From Colletes latitarsis (taxonomy: Eukaryota; Arthropoda; Insecta; Hymenoptera; Colletidae): 64,000 nucleotides of DNA. The position numbers and the translations under genes were made by a program. The notes beneath the pieces are model-generated. The model was not told the origin of the DNA. It was given only the letters and a program-made list of their open reading frames with translations, and did not search any database. Shown here one piece after another: positions 12,304 to 21,900 of the stretch (its first letter is position 1; each line of letters begins with the position of its first letter). The stretch lies in assembly GCF_051014445.1 (NCBI RefSeq), contig NW_027488367.1, positions 30,055,501 through 30,119,500 of the forward strand. The letters are read 5' to 3'.

Positions 12304-15231
12304 ATGGAGCATGATCAAATTAAAACAAACAGGACTGGATATTTTGATAACGGATTGGAACTCGAAACGGCAAACGACATGGCAACGAATGGACCACTTC
12401 CTGGTGGGGTGAAACCCATGGTCAGAAGTGTGGAGGTGGTTAATCCCCAGCTCGGGATCCACCTTGGAGGTGATTTGGACCTCCTTAGGGTCGGCGCCGG
12501 CCCAGTGGTCAGCCTGGAACGGCTGAATGCCTCTGAGTGGCGCAAAGCGGGGAGGGAATCACCTCCCCGCAAAAGGCATGATGCCGAGGAGGCGACGTCG
12601 AGCATCGTGGAGGCTGTCGTACTTCTCGACGATGAGTCCCAAGACGGCGACGATTGGGCGCCGGATCGTTCAACTGCCGACGACGTTGAGTGCGTCGATT
12701 CAAGCGAGGAGGATATTGAACCCGGGAAGAGGAAGCGGAAGGGCCCAGGGGCGGGGAGACCCCGGGGTATTTTCGTAGACCCTAGAAAGTTGGGGCCCGG
12801 TATGAAGCACCTGCCGAAGCAGGCGGACCTCCGTAATATTGCGGAGGTCATGAAGTCAGACGAACTCTTGGGCCGGCTGAAAGAGCAGTTGGAGTCCGTC
12901 GTCAGGGTGGCAGATACCGCGAGCCACTTAAAGACGACGGACATCCGCGGCCTACGTTTGGCTGCACGGGTGGCGTTGGTCAGCGCCGAAGAGCTGCACG
13001 GCAGAGCTGACCGCGCCGAAAACCCGAACAGGCCGGCCCGGGAAGTCGTCATTCGTCGGGGCGAATGGGAGAGGAGGTCCAAGGCACTAGAGAAGAGGCT
13101 GGAGGTGGCGGATAAGACCGCCACCACCCTTTCCGAGACCGTGAGGGTCAAAGACAGGGAGTTGGAGCACCTCAGGCGGGAAGTTGGCCGCCTGAGGTAC
13201 AAAGAGGAGCAGCGGAGGCTCCAGAGAGCAGGAGACGAGCCGGCCGGCGAGACACCACCGGACCATCTGCTGCCCTGTGTCCCTCGACCGCGCCGGAGGG
13301 ACCTCCTCCCGTCCACCTTTGACGGGGGGGATCCCGGCATGGAGATCGACACGGCGGTCCCTGGACCGTCATGTCCAGCTAGGCCCGTCCAGCAAGTAGA
13401 AGAGTGCCCCGAGTCTGGAAACCCTTTGGTGGCCATGATGGCAGAAGTCGTCAAAAGGGTTTCTGACATGGCCGGGCATATATCGGCCCTGGAGGACCGG
13501 TTCCAGGCGCGTTTTGATGCGGTGTGGCGGGCTGTGTCCCGCTCGCCACTGGGGAAGGGTGCCATGACCCTTTCTGCATCCGCGGGAGCGGCCCCGCCGA
13601 TTAACGCGAAAGGGGCAGATATGCCAAAGGGAAAGGCGAAGGGGACCGTGGCGACGAAACGGGGGGGCACGTGTGCTCCAGTCAAAGCCGCCGTGACAAC
13701 CCCCAAGGCTACAAACAAAACGATAGGTGCCACCAAGCCCCATGGTGGCACCTCTACAGCCGGAGTGGCGGATAAATCAAAGCCACCCGCCGCGAAATCC
13801 AAAGTGTCGGAAAAGGCTGCGCCACTTCTCCCTCCACCACCACCCAAGGCGAAGTCCACCCCTACCCCCACCAGCGAGGGGCAGGGTACTTGGGCTGAGG
13901 TGGTTAGGCGTGGCAAAAAGAAGGGGTGTGGAAAGGAGGCGACTGCAGTCACACCCACCACCAAGGCAGGTAAGACCTCCGCGGCAAGTCGACCAGCCGC
14001 CACTACTGCGGCTGGCAGCAGCAAGAAAGGCGGTGCTCAGACTGCGGCGGTCAAATTGCCGAGGTTGCCTAAAAAGGCAGCAGTCTCGGTGACCGCCGCC
14101 GTAGGACGCGAAGGAGAACTGGGCCCCCTCCTCAACAGGGTGATGCCGGGTATCTGTAAGGATCTCGGGATCACCGGGATGCAGCCCACCAGAGCGGTCA
14201 CCGGGGCGCTCCTGTTAGCGATCCCTGGTGAGAAAGGTAAGGAGAAGGCGGCCGCTCTGCGTGCGCGTCTTGAGGGGGTCCTCCAGGACGAGGGTGTTCG
14301 GGTGGCTTGCCCCCAGAAACAGGCCGAGTTAAGGGTGTCCGGCCTGTCGGAGGCAACCACCCAGGACGCAGTTAGGGAGGCCCTTGCCACCGTCGGGGGT
14401 TGCGGCGCTGCGGAGGTCAACGTTGGTGACCTCCGCAGGGACAGCTCAGGCATGTTTACTGCCTGGGCTCGCTGTCCCCTTCGCGCCGCAACCAAGCTCG
14501 CGAAGTCCGGCCGCCTAATGGTCGGCTTCTTCGAGGCCCGGCTGGCGGTGCTTGCCGCGAGGCCGCTGCAGTGCCACCGCTGCCTCGAGTTCGGTCACGT
14601 TCGGCAGCGGTGCACCAGCACCGTAGATCGCAGCGGCCTCTGCTACCGCTGCGGAGGGACCTCCCACACAGCCAGGGAGTGTACGGCCGCCCCAAAATGC
14701 CCCCTTTGTGTGGGCCTGGGGCGGCCAGCGGATCACCGAATGGGTGGGGCGGCGTGCCGTCCCCCCAAACGGAAGGGGAAGAAGGCAAAGGGTATGGTTG
14801 TGCCCCCATCCACGGTGCCGGCTGGTGTTGAGCCGGCGCCGGTGCCCGTCGCGATGGAGATCCAGGGGGCGGCTTGTTCCCAGCCGTCCCCAGCTGTGGT
14901 GTCGGGTGTTACACCCGCCCCAACCTCTGTCGCGACGGCAGTGAGGGGGGTGGCATGTGTACCCGCCCCGCAACCCATGACGGAGATGATGGAGGTGGAT
15001 GTGGCGCCTTGCGACTCGGTGCCCTCCACCTCCACGAAATCGGAAGGAGTTTTGTCCGGTGGGGGTGCTGCAGAGCCCCCACCATGGGCGGCAGACCAGA
15101 CGCCGTGCGGGTCAGAGCCCCTTATTAGGGGGGTGATGGCCTCGTACGGCGGCAATGATCCGGGGCGCGCAGAGGCGCCCCTAAGCGCTGGAAGTGGAGG
15201 CCTGGAGGAGGCCGCGGGTGAGATCCGATAA
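12304..15231 (+). CDS. Element 1 ORF1: R1-clade gag-like nucleic-acid-binding protein
   Basis: 975 aa from the first ATG (12304); the frame is also open upstream to 12268, but only with a GTG. ORF1 proteins of this clade bind the element RNA, form ribonucleoprotein particles and direct them to the target. Visible parts: an acidic and basic N-terminal region; a probable coiled coil at about residues 246-309 (runs of E/K/R with spaced L); a long Ala/Pro/Lys/Thr-rich low-complexity stretch at about 420-600; then a conserved pre-knuckle domain and three zinc knuckles. The first knuckle is C757-X2-C760-X4-H765-X4-C770, followed by CYRC-X4-H-X4-C and a CPLC...H...C variant. It is about 350 aa longer than ORF1 of element 2, mostly in the N-terminal half. 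The stop codon overlaps the ORF2 start. Frame intact throughout. Confidence 0.9.
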   Translation: MEHDQIKTNRTGYFDNGLELETANDMATNGPLPGGVKPMVRSVEVVNPQLGIHLGGDLDLLRVGAGPVVSLERLNASEWRKAGRESPPRKRHDAEEATSSIVEAVVLLDDESQDGDDWAPDRSTADDVECVDSSEEDIEPGKRKRKGPGAGRPRGIFVDPRKLGPGMKHLPKQADLRNIAEVMKSDELLGRLKEQLESVVRVADTASHLKTTDIRGLRLAARVALVSAEELHGRADRAENPNRPAREVVIRRGEWERRSKALEKRLEVADKTATTLSETVRVKDRELEHLRREVGRLRYKEEQRRLQRAGDEPAGETPPDHLLPCVPRPRRRDLLPSTFDGGDPGMEIDTAVPGPSCPARPVQQVEECPESGNPLVAMMAEVVKRVSDMAGHISALEDRFQARFDAVWRAVSRSPLGKGAMTLSASAGAAPPINAKGADMPKGKAKGTVATKRGGTCAPVKAAVTTPKATNKTIGATKPHGGTSTAGVADKSKPPAAKSKVSEKAAPLLPPPPPKAKSTPTPTSEGQGTWAEVVRRGKKKGCGKEATAVTPTTKAGKTSAASRPAATTAAGSSKKGGAQTAAVKLPRLPKKAAVSVTAAVGREGELGPLLNRVMPGICKDLGITGMQPTRAVTGALLLAIPGEKGKEKAAALRARLEGVLQDEGVRVACPQKQAELRVSGLSEATTQDAVREALATVGGCGAAEVNVGDLRRDSSGMFTAWARCPLRAATKLAKSGRLMVGFFEARLAVLAARPLQCHRCLEFGHVRQRCTSTVDRSGLCYRCGGTSHTARECTAAPKCPLCVGLGRPADHRMGGAACRPPKRKGKKAKGMVVPPSTVPAGVEPAPVPVAMEIQGAACSQPSPAVVSGVTPAPTSVATAVRGVACVPAPQPMTEMMEVDVAPCDSVPSTSTKSEGVLSGGGAAEPPPWAADQTPCGSEPLIRGVMASYGGNDPGRAEAPLSAGSGGLEEAAGEIR

Positions 15232-15233
15232 TG
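15229..15233 (+). promoter_or_regulatory. TAATG stop-start overlap between ORF1 and ORF2
   Basis: The ORF1 stop TAA (15229-15231) shares its last A with the ORF2 start ATG (15231-15233). UAAUG is the arrangement shown experimentally to support termination-reinitiation in the R1-clade element SART1. Element 2 has the same five bases at 28485, and element 3 has them on the minus strand at 32472-32468, so the arrangement is conserved. Confidence 0.85.
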
Positions 15234-18200
15234 TCTCAACGCCTCCTCCAGGTCAATTTGAACCACTGCCGGGGGGCTCAGGATCTCATGCTCCAAACCC
15301 TCCGGCAGTGGAACATCGGGATGGCCGTGATCGCCGAGCCCTATCGTGTCCCCAAACACCCCGCTTGGGTGGGGGACCTTAACGGGGTCTCGGCGATCAC
15401 CTGGCAGTACGGGCGCGGCACGTTGCCGTGCTCTGTAGTGGGGCGGGGCCACGGGTTTGTGGCGGTTAAGTGGGGGGAAGTAGTGGTTGCCGGGTGTTAT
15501 GCGTCGCCCGCCAAGGGCCTCAGCGATTTTGAGGCGTACCTCGACGAGGTGGGGAGATGCATCTCCCCACATCTCGCCAGTGGGGTACTCGTCCTGGGAG
15601 ATTTTAATGCCCACGCTGCAGCGTGGGGCTGCCCCAGGACGACCGTGAAGGGCGACGCGATGCTCGAATGGGCGGCGGGTCACGGCCTCATAGTTTTGAA
15701 TGAAGGGGCCGTGAGCACGTGCGTGCACGCGCGGGGCGAGTCGATCGTCGACATATCGTTGGCGAGCCCCGCCATAGCGCGCCGTGTGTCCGACTGGAGG
15801 GTCGCGGAAGAGGTGGCCACGTTAAGCGACCACCTCTATATTACGTTTTCCGTATCCGCGACCCCCGGCGTAAATGGACCCCGTCAACCGGGCAGGGAAG
15901 CACACCCGGCGCCACGCTGGTCCGCCAAGAGGCTGGACCCGGACGCCCTTGCGATGGCAGCCTCCGTTGTGGCATGGCAGGAGATGCCACGCCGGACCCT
16001 CGGCAATCCTTCTGCCGGGGCGCGTTGGTTCCGCGACACTATGACGTCCTTGTGCGACGCAGTCATGCCGCGGGCCACCGCCCCGAGCCGAGGGGGGTCC
16101 GTGTACTGGTGGTCGGGCGAGATCGAGGACTTACGCACTCGTTGCGTTGTCGCCCGACGCCGGTACACCCGCGCCAGGAGACGGCGCGGGGCGACGGAGG
16201 CAGAGGTGGTGGGGTTGCGCGGGGAATTTTCCCTGGCGCGAAGAACCCTCCGCCGGGCCATCGCGACCGCGAAAGCCCATGCATGGACGGAGCTCCTCGG
16301 CTCTCTGGATGCAAATCCATGGGGGCGCCCCTATCGTATGGTCGTAGGGAAGATGCGATCATGGGCGCCCCCGGTCACAGAGAGCCTCGACCCCCAGCTG
16401 CTCGGGGAAACTATGCGCGTCCTCTTCCCAGTTGGGGGAGAGGCGTTCCTGCATCCCCCCGAGCCACAGCCGGATCACCCGCCTTGGTGGTCCGACGAAC
16501 TGGGGGTCTCCGAGGAGGAGCTGGCCAGGGCCGTCCGGAGAATGGCTGCCAAAAAGACGGCGCCAGGACCGGACGGCATACCTGGCAGGGCCTGGGCTAT
16601 AGCGGTGGGTGCTCTGGGGGCTGGCTTGATACGCGTCTTTGACGCGTGCCTGCGGACCGGTCAGTTCCCCCCCATATGGAAGGTGGCGAGGTTGGTCCTC
16701 CTCCACAAGCCAGGGAAGCCCGCGGATTCTCCATCTGCGTTCCGACCCATTTGTCTGTTGGACGAGGCTGGAAAGCTCCGCGAGCGGGTCATTGTATCCA
16801 GGCTCGAGGGGCACCTGTCCCGCGTCGGCCCTGATCTGGCCGAGCGACAGTTCGGCTTTCGCCGGGGCCGCTCCACGGTCGACGCCATAGCGACAGTGCG
16901 GACCCTAGCGGAATCGGCAATCTCCCGGGGGGGTGTGGCGTTGGCAGTATCTCTCGACATAGCCAACGCCTTTAACACCGTCTCCTGGGGGGCGATAGGT
17001 CGGGCACTCCAGTACCACCGGGTGCCCGCCTATCTATGCCGACTGATCGGGGATTATCTGCGGGGCAGGGTAGTCCAATATCCGGGTCGGAACGGGATGG
17101 AGCAGAGAGCGGTGCACCGCGGAGTCCCACAGGGGTCGGTCCTCGGGCCGCTCCTGTGGAACTTGGCGTATGATGCGGTGCTGCGGGCTGACCTACCCGT
17201 CGGCGTGTCGTTGGTTTGTTATGCCGACGACACCCTGGTGATTGCCGGCGGGGATACTTGGAGGAGGGCCGTGGCCCTCGCGGAGGAAGGGACGGCACGA
17301 GTCGTTGCCGAGGTAGAGCGTCTGGGGTTGCGCGTGGCACCCCAGAAGACCGAGGCCATCTGGCTGTGCAACGTCAGTGGTCGAGGGGTGCCGCGCCAGG
17401 CGTCTCTACGAGTGGGCGGAGCCCAAGTCGGGGTGGGGCGCCGGATGAAGTATTTGGGCCTCACCCTCGACAGCTACTGGCGGTTCGGGCATCATTTGGA
17501 AGGGTTGGGTCCCCGTATTGAAAGGGCAGCGGCCGCGTTAGGCCGCATAATGCCCAATCTCGGGGGGCCCAACATGGCGGCACGGCGGCTGTATTTGGGA
17601 GTCGTCCGGTCCATGGCGCTTTATGGCGCGCCAATATGGGCCGGCGGTCTGATGGTCAATCGGCGGGGTACATTTGTACTCCGTCGGTTACAGAGGTTGG
17701 TCGCCATCAGAGTCGTGCGGGGTTATCGCACGATCTCCTACACAGCCGCCACCTTGCTGGCGGGTTCCGCACCGTTTCACCTGCTGGCGAAAATGGACGC
17801 AGAGGTGTATCAAAGCCTCTGCGACCTTCGCCAGCGGGGCGTGGACCCGCAAGGCGAGGAGACCGCCAGGGCCCGAAGCCAGGCGCGGCGACGCGTCTAT
17901 AGTCGGTGGCTGGTCTGGTTATCGAAGCCAGACCAGCGGGATGATCGCGTCGCCGCGGCGGTCCGCCCAGTGTTTTATGCCTGGGTGGGCCGTAGCTGGG
18001 GTACGCCCACCTACCGCCTGACACAGGTACTGACCGGACACGGTTGCTTCGGTCGGTACCTGCATCGGATAGGGCGGGAGGCGACGGCTGCGTGCCGTCA
18101 CTGCAGGGGACGAGAGGACACCGCGCAGCACACGCTGCAGTTTTGCCCAGCGTGGGCAACGCAGCGCGGTGTCCTTATTAGAGCGATTGGAGCTGACCTC

Positions 18201-18347
18201 TCGCTGCCGGCCGTCATTCGTGCAATGGTCGGCAGCGAGGAGGCATGGGCGGCCATGGCCTTGTTTTGTGAAGAGGTCATGGCCGCCAAGGAGGACGCCG
18301 AAAGGGCGCGTGAGGAGGTGGGGGGCAGGCGGCGACGCCGACCGTAA
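15231..18347 (+). CDS. Element 1 ORF2: endonuclease / reverse transcriptase polyprotein
   Basis: 1038 aa. It carries out target-primed reverse transcription: the N-terminal endonuclease nicks chromosomal DNA and the reverse transcriptase copies element RNA from the nick. The endonuclease spans about residues 1-220, with the NLNHCR opening motif, AEPY, the catalytic GDFN at 123-126 and SDH at 199-201. The reverse transcriptase begins near 430 (KKTAPGPDGIPG), with the FNTVSW region, QGSVLGPLLWN from 634 and the catalytic YADD at 664-667. A C-terminal zinc motif is C955-X2-C958-X8-H967-X4-C972. No frameshift or stop is present and the key catalytic residues are there, so the protein could be functional. 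No RNase H domain is evident, as usual for this clade. The start is fixed by the TAATG overlap with ORF1. Confidence 0.93.
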   Translation: MSQRLLQVNLNHCRGAQDLMLQTLRQWNIGMAVIAEPYRVPKHPAWVGDLNGVSAITWQYGRGTLPCSVVGRGHGFVAVKWGEVVVAGCYASPAKGLSDFEAYLDEVGRCISPHLASGVLVLGDFNAHAAAWGCPRTTVKGDAMLEWAAGHGLIVLNEGAVSTCVHARGESIVDISLASPAIARRVSDWRVAEEVATLSDHLYITFSVSATPGVNGPRQPGREAHPAPRWSAKRLDPDALAMAASVVAWQEMPRRTLGNPSAGARWFRDTMTSLCDAVMPRATAPSRGGSVYWWSGEIEDLRTRCVVARRRYTRARRRRGATEAEVVGLRGEFSLARRTLRRAIATAKAHAWTELLGSLDANPWGRPYRMVVGKMRSWAPPVTESLDPQLLGETMRVLFPVGGEAFLHPPEPQPDHPPWWSDELGVSEEELARAVRRMAAKKTAPGPDGIPGRAWAIAVGALGAGLIRVFDACLRTGQFPPIWKVARLVLLHKPGKPADSPSAFRPICLLDEAGKLRERVIVSRLEGHLSRVGPDLAERQFGFRRGRSTVDAIATVRTLAESAISRGGVALAVSLDIANAFNTVSWGAIGRALQYHRVPAYLCRLIGDYLRGRVVQYPGRNGMEQRAVHRGVPQGSVLGPLLWNLAYDAVLRADLPVGVSLVCYADDTLVIAGGDTWRRAVALAEEGTARVVAEVERLGLRVAPQKTEAIWLCNVSGRGVPRQASLRVGGAQVGVGRRMKYLGLTLDSYWRFGHHLEGLGPRIERAAAALGRIMPNLGGPNMAARRLYLGVVRSMALYGAPIWAGGLMVNRRGTFVLRRLQRLVAIRVVRGYRTISYTAATLLAGSAPFHLLAKMDAEVYQSLCDLRQRGVDPQGEETARARSQARRRVYSRWLVWLSKPDQRDDRVAAAVRPVFYAWVGRSWGTPTYRLTQVLTGHGCFGRYLHRIGREATAACRHCRGREDTAQHTLQFCPAWATQRGVLIRAIGADLSLPAVIRAMVGSEEAWAAMALFCEEVMAAKEDAERAREEVGGRRRRRP

Positions 18348-18855
18348 GACCCTCCACCGCTCCCCGTGGCAGGGGGAGCGCGAAGGGGTCGGTGATGGTG
18401 TTTGTGGTGCGAGGTGAGGGACTTTATTCCCTCATTCCCCCCTCGCACCCAGCCCATCACCAGACCGGGGGCCCGTGGCAGGGGCCCCGTCCAGCGGGGG
18501 CGGCAGTGTCAGCCGGCCCCGCAGCCGTGGTCGTGATCGGGTGGGGGCCCGATCGCGGCTAGTAGCAGCGGCACGAGTGGGGGCGACGTCGCGTGTGACC
18601 GCGTGGCGTCGCCGGGGGGCTATCAATTATGTTTGCCCCCCGTTGGGGGAGGAGGTACTATTCCTCCCCCGGGAAGGGCCCGTAGTAGGGCGTTGCGCCA
18701 ACGGGGAGAGTCACGGTAGTATCGCTAGTTTGGTTCCCGTGACTCTCCCCAGATAAAGGGCGCAGGCGGTCACCGTGGTGTTTTAGCCGGTAAGAGTCCG
18801 GCACTACCCCGGCCTCCCCCCCAGGGAGCCGGGGTGTCCATGAGGATTTCACCAC

Positions 18856-18858
<3 letters not shown>
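18348..18858 (+). other. Element 1 3' UTR with nested hairpins
   Basis: Noncoding, GC-rich and full of inverted repeats. One stem is GGGGAGAGTCACGG at 18703-18716 with its perfect complement at 18737-18750 (14 bp, 20-nt loop). Another is nested: GGTGATGG 18391-18398 with CCATCACC 18454-18461, enclosing GGTGCGAGG 18406-18414 with CCTCGCACC 18441-18449. In R1-clade and R2 elements the 3' UTR RNA is recognised by the element's own reverse transcriptase; that role is inferred here. Confidence 0.7.

Positions 18859-18888
<30 letters not shown>
18859..18888 (+). other. Element 1 poly(A) tail (30 A)
   Basis: An uninterrupted run of 30 adenines ends element 1 and abuts the right target-site duplication. 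An unbroken tail suggests recent target-primed insertion. Confidence 0.95.
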
Positions 18889-18890
<2 letters not shown>

Positions 18891-18903
18891 TCTCGGATGT
18901 GCC
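18889..18903 (+). repeat. Right target-site duplication of element 1
   Basis: GGTCTCGGATGTGCC, identical to 11898-11912. It restarts the interrupted satellite monomer, after which the array continues in the same orientation. Confidence 0.85.
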
Positions 18904-21900
18904 CTCATCAGACTCATACTTTTGCATTCATCAAATACTTGTTGAACAGATCCTGGGTTTTTTCTGGCTTGGATCACGTAGTAATGTGGTACTACACATA
19001 AAACAGTCGAATAAGCCTGGTCTCGACCTATATTTTAGAGGATAACGCATGTTAGGCCTGGGATAGGTCTGGGACTTGCTCTCATCAGGCTCACACTTTC
19101 GCATATTTCGCACACTTGTTGGCCAGATCCTGGGTGTTTCCGGTTTGGATCAGGTAGTAATGTGGTACCACACTGGAACCGTCGATGAAACCCGGTTTCG
19201 ATCTATATTTTAGAGGATAACGCATGTTAGGTCTAGGCTAGGACTGGGATTTGCCCTCATCAGGCTCATACTTTCGCATTCTTCACATACTTGTTGAACA
19301 GATCCTGGGTTTTTTCTGGTTTGGATCACGTAGTAATGTGGTACTACACATAAACAGTCGATTAAGCCTGGTCTCGACCAATATTTTAGAGGATAACGCA
19401 TGTTAGGCCTGGGATAGGTCTGGGACTTGCTCTCATCAGGCTCACACTTTCGCATATTTCGCACACTTGTTGGCCAGATCCTGGGTGTTTCCGGTTTGGA
19501 TCAGGTAGTAATGTGGTACCACACTGGAACCGTCGATGAAACCCGGTTTCGATCTATATTTTAGAGGATAACGCATGTTAGGTCTAGGCTAGGACTGGGA
19601 TTTGCCCTCATCAGGCTCATACTTTCGCATTCTTCACATACTTGTTGAACAGATCCTGGGTTTTTTCTGGTTTGGATCACGTAGTAATGTGGTACTACAC
19701 ATAAACAGTCGATTAAGCCTGGTCTCGACCAATATTTTAGAGGATAACGCATGTTAGGTCTAGGTTAGGTCAGGGATTTGCTCTCATCAGGCTCATACTT
19801 TCGCATATTTCGCACACTTGTTGGCCAGATCCTGGTCCTTTTATGGTTTGGATCACGTAGTAATGTGGTCCCACACTGAAACAGTCGATTAAACCTGGTT
19901 TCGATCAATATTTTAGAGGATAACGCATGCTAGGTCTGGGTTAGGTCTCGGATGTGCCCTCATCAGACTCATACTTTCGCATTCTTCACATACTTGTTGA
20001 ACAGATCCTGGGTTTTTTCTGGTTTGGATCACGTAGTAATGTGGTACAACACATAAAACAGTCGATTAAGCCTGGTCTCGACCAATAGTTTAGTGGATAA
20101 CGCATGGTAGGTCTAGGCTATGTCAGGGATTTGCTCTCATCACGCTCATAATTTCGCATATTTCGCACACTTGTTGGCCAGATCCTGGCCCTCTTCTGGT
20201 TTGGATCACGTAGTACTGCGGTACCACACTGAAACGGTCGATTATGCCTGGTCTGGATCAATGTTTTAGAGGATAACTCATGTTAGGTCTAGCTTAGGTC
20301 AGGGATTTGCTCTCATCAGAGTCATACTTTCGCATTCTTCACATACTTGTTGAACAGATCCTGGTCTTCTTGTGGTTTGAATCACGTAGTATTGTGGTAC
20401 CACACAGAAACAGTCAATTAAACGTGGCCACGATCAATATTTCAGAGGATAACGCATGCTAGATCTGGGTTAGGTCTGGGATTTGCCCTCATCAGGCTCA
20501 TACAATCGCATATTTTGCATTCTTGTTGCCACGATCCTGGTCTTCTTCTGGTTTGAATCACGTAGTATTGTGGTACCACACAGAAACAGTCAATTAAACC
20601 TGGCCACGATCAATATTTTAGAGGATAACGCATGCTAGGTCCAGGTTACTTCTGGAATTTGCCATCATCAAACTCATACCTTCGCATTCTTCCATTACTT
20701 GTTGAACAGATCCTGGTCTTCTTCTGGTTTGAATCACATAATATTGTGGTACCACACAGAAACAGTCAATTAAACCTGGCCACGATCAATATTTTAGAGG
20801 ATAACGCATGTTAGGTCTAGGTTGGGTCTGGGATTTGCCCTCATCAGGCTCATAAAATCGCATATTTCGCATTCTTGTTGGCCAGATCCTGGTCTTCTTC
20901 TGGTTTGAATCACGTAGTATTGTAGTACCACACAGAAACAGTCAATTAAACGTGGCCATGATCAATATTTTAGAGGATAACGCATGCTAGGTCTGGGTTA
21001 CTCCTGGAATTTGCCCTCATCACACTCATACTTTCGCATTCTTCCATTACTTGTTGAACAGATCCTGGTCTTCTTCTGGTTTTAATCACATAGTATTGTG
21101 GTACCACACAGAAACAGTCAATTAAACCTGGCCACGATCAATATTTCAGAGGAAAACGCATGCTAGACCTGGGTCAGGTCTGGGACTTGCCCTCATCAGG
21201 CTCATAAAATCGCATATTTCGCATTCTTGTTAGCCAGATCCTGGTCTTCTTCTGGTTTGAATCACGTAATATTGTGGTACCACACTGGAACAGTCGATTA
21301 AACCCGGTTTCGATCAATATTTTACAGGATAACCCATGCTAGGTCTGGGTTAGGTCTTGGATGTGCCCTCATCAGGCTCATACTTTCGCGTTCTTCTCAT
21401 ACTTGTTGAACAGATCCTGAGTTTTTTCTGGTTTTGATCACGTAGTAACGTGGTACCACACTGAAACAGTCGATTAAACCTGGTTTCGATCAATATTTTA
21501 GAGGATAACGCATGCTAGGTCTGGGTTAGGTCTGGGATTTGCCCTCATCAGTATCATACTTTCGCATTCTTCACATTCTTGGTGGCCAGATCCTGGTCTT
21601 CTCCAGGTTTGAATCACATAATATTGTGGTACCACACAGAAACAGTCAATTAAACCTGGCCACGATCAATATTTCAGAGGAAAACGCATGCTAGACCTGG
21701 GTTAGGTCTGGGACTTGCCCTCATCAGGCTCATAATATCGCATATTTCGCATTCTTGTAGGCCAGATCCTGGTCTTCTTCTGGTTTGAATCACGTAGTAT
21801 TGTGGTACCACACAGAAACAGTCAATTAAACGTGGCCACGATCAATATTTTAGAGGATAACGCATGCTAGGTCTGGGTTACTCCTGGAATTTGCCCTCAT

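Larger units (their letters stand above)
11913..18888 (+). mobile_element. Element 1: full-length R1-clade non-LTR retrotransposon in satellite A
   Basis: A complete two-ORF non-LTR retrotransposon of 6976 bp with a 5' UTR, ORF1 ending in CCHC zinc knuckles, ORF2 with apurinic-type endonuclease, reverse transcriptase and a C-terminal CCHC, a structured 3' UTR and a 30-nt poly(A). It is flanked by a 15-16 bp target-site duplication. The ORF2 opening motif (QVNLNHCR) and the overall layout match the R1 clade (R1, TRAS, SART, Waldo and relatives). Both ORFs are open and the poly(A) is uninterrupted, so insertion is probably recent and the copy may be active. GC content is visibly much higher than in the surrounding satellite. 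The family name is not determined. Confidence 0.93.
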
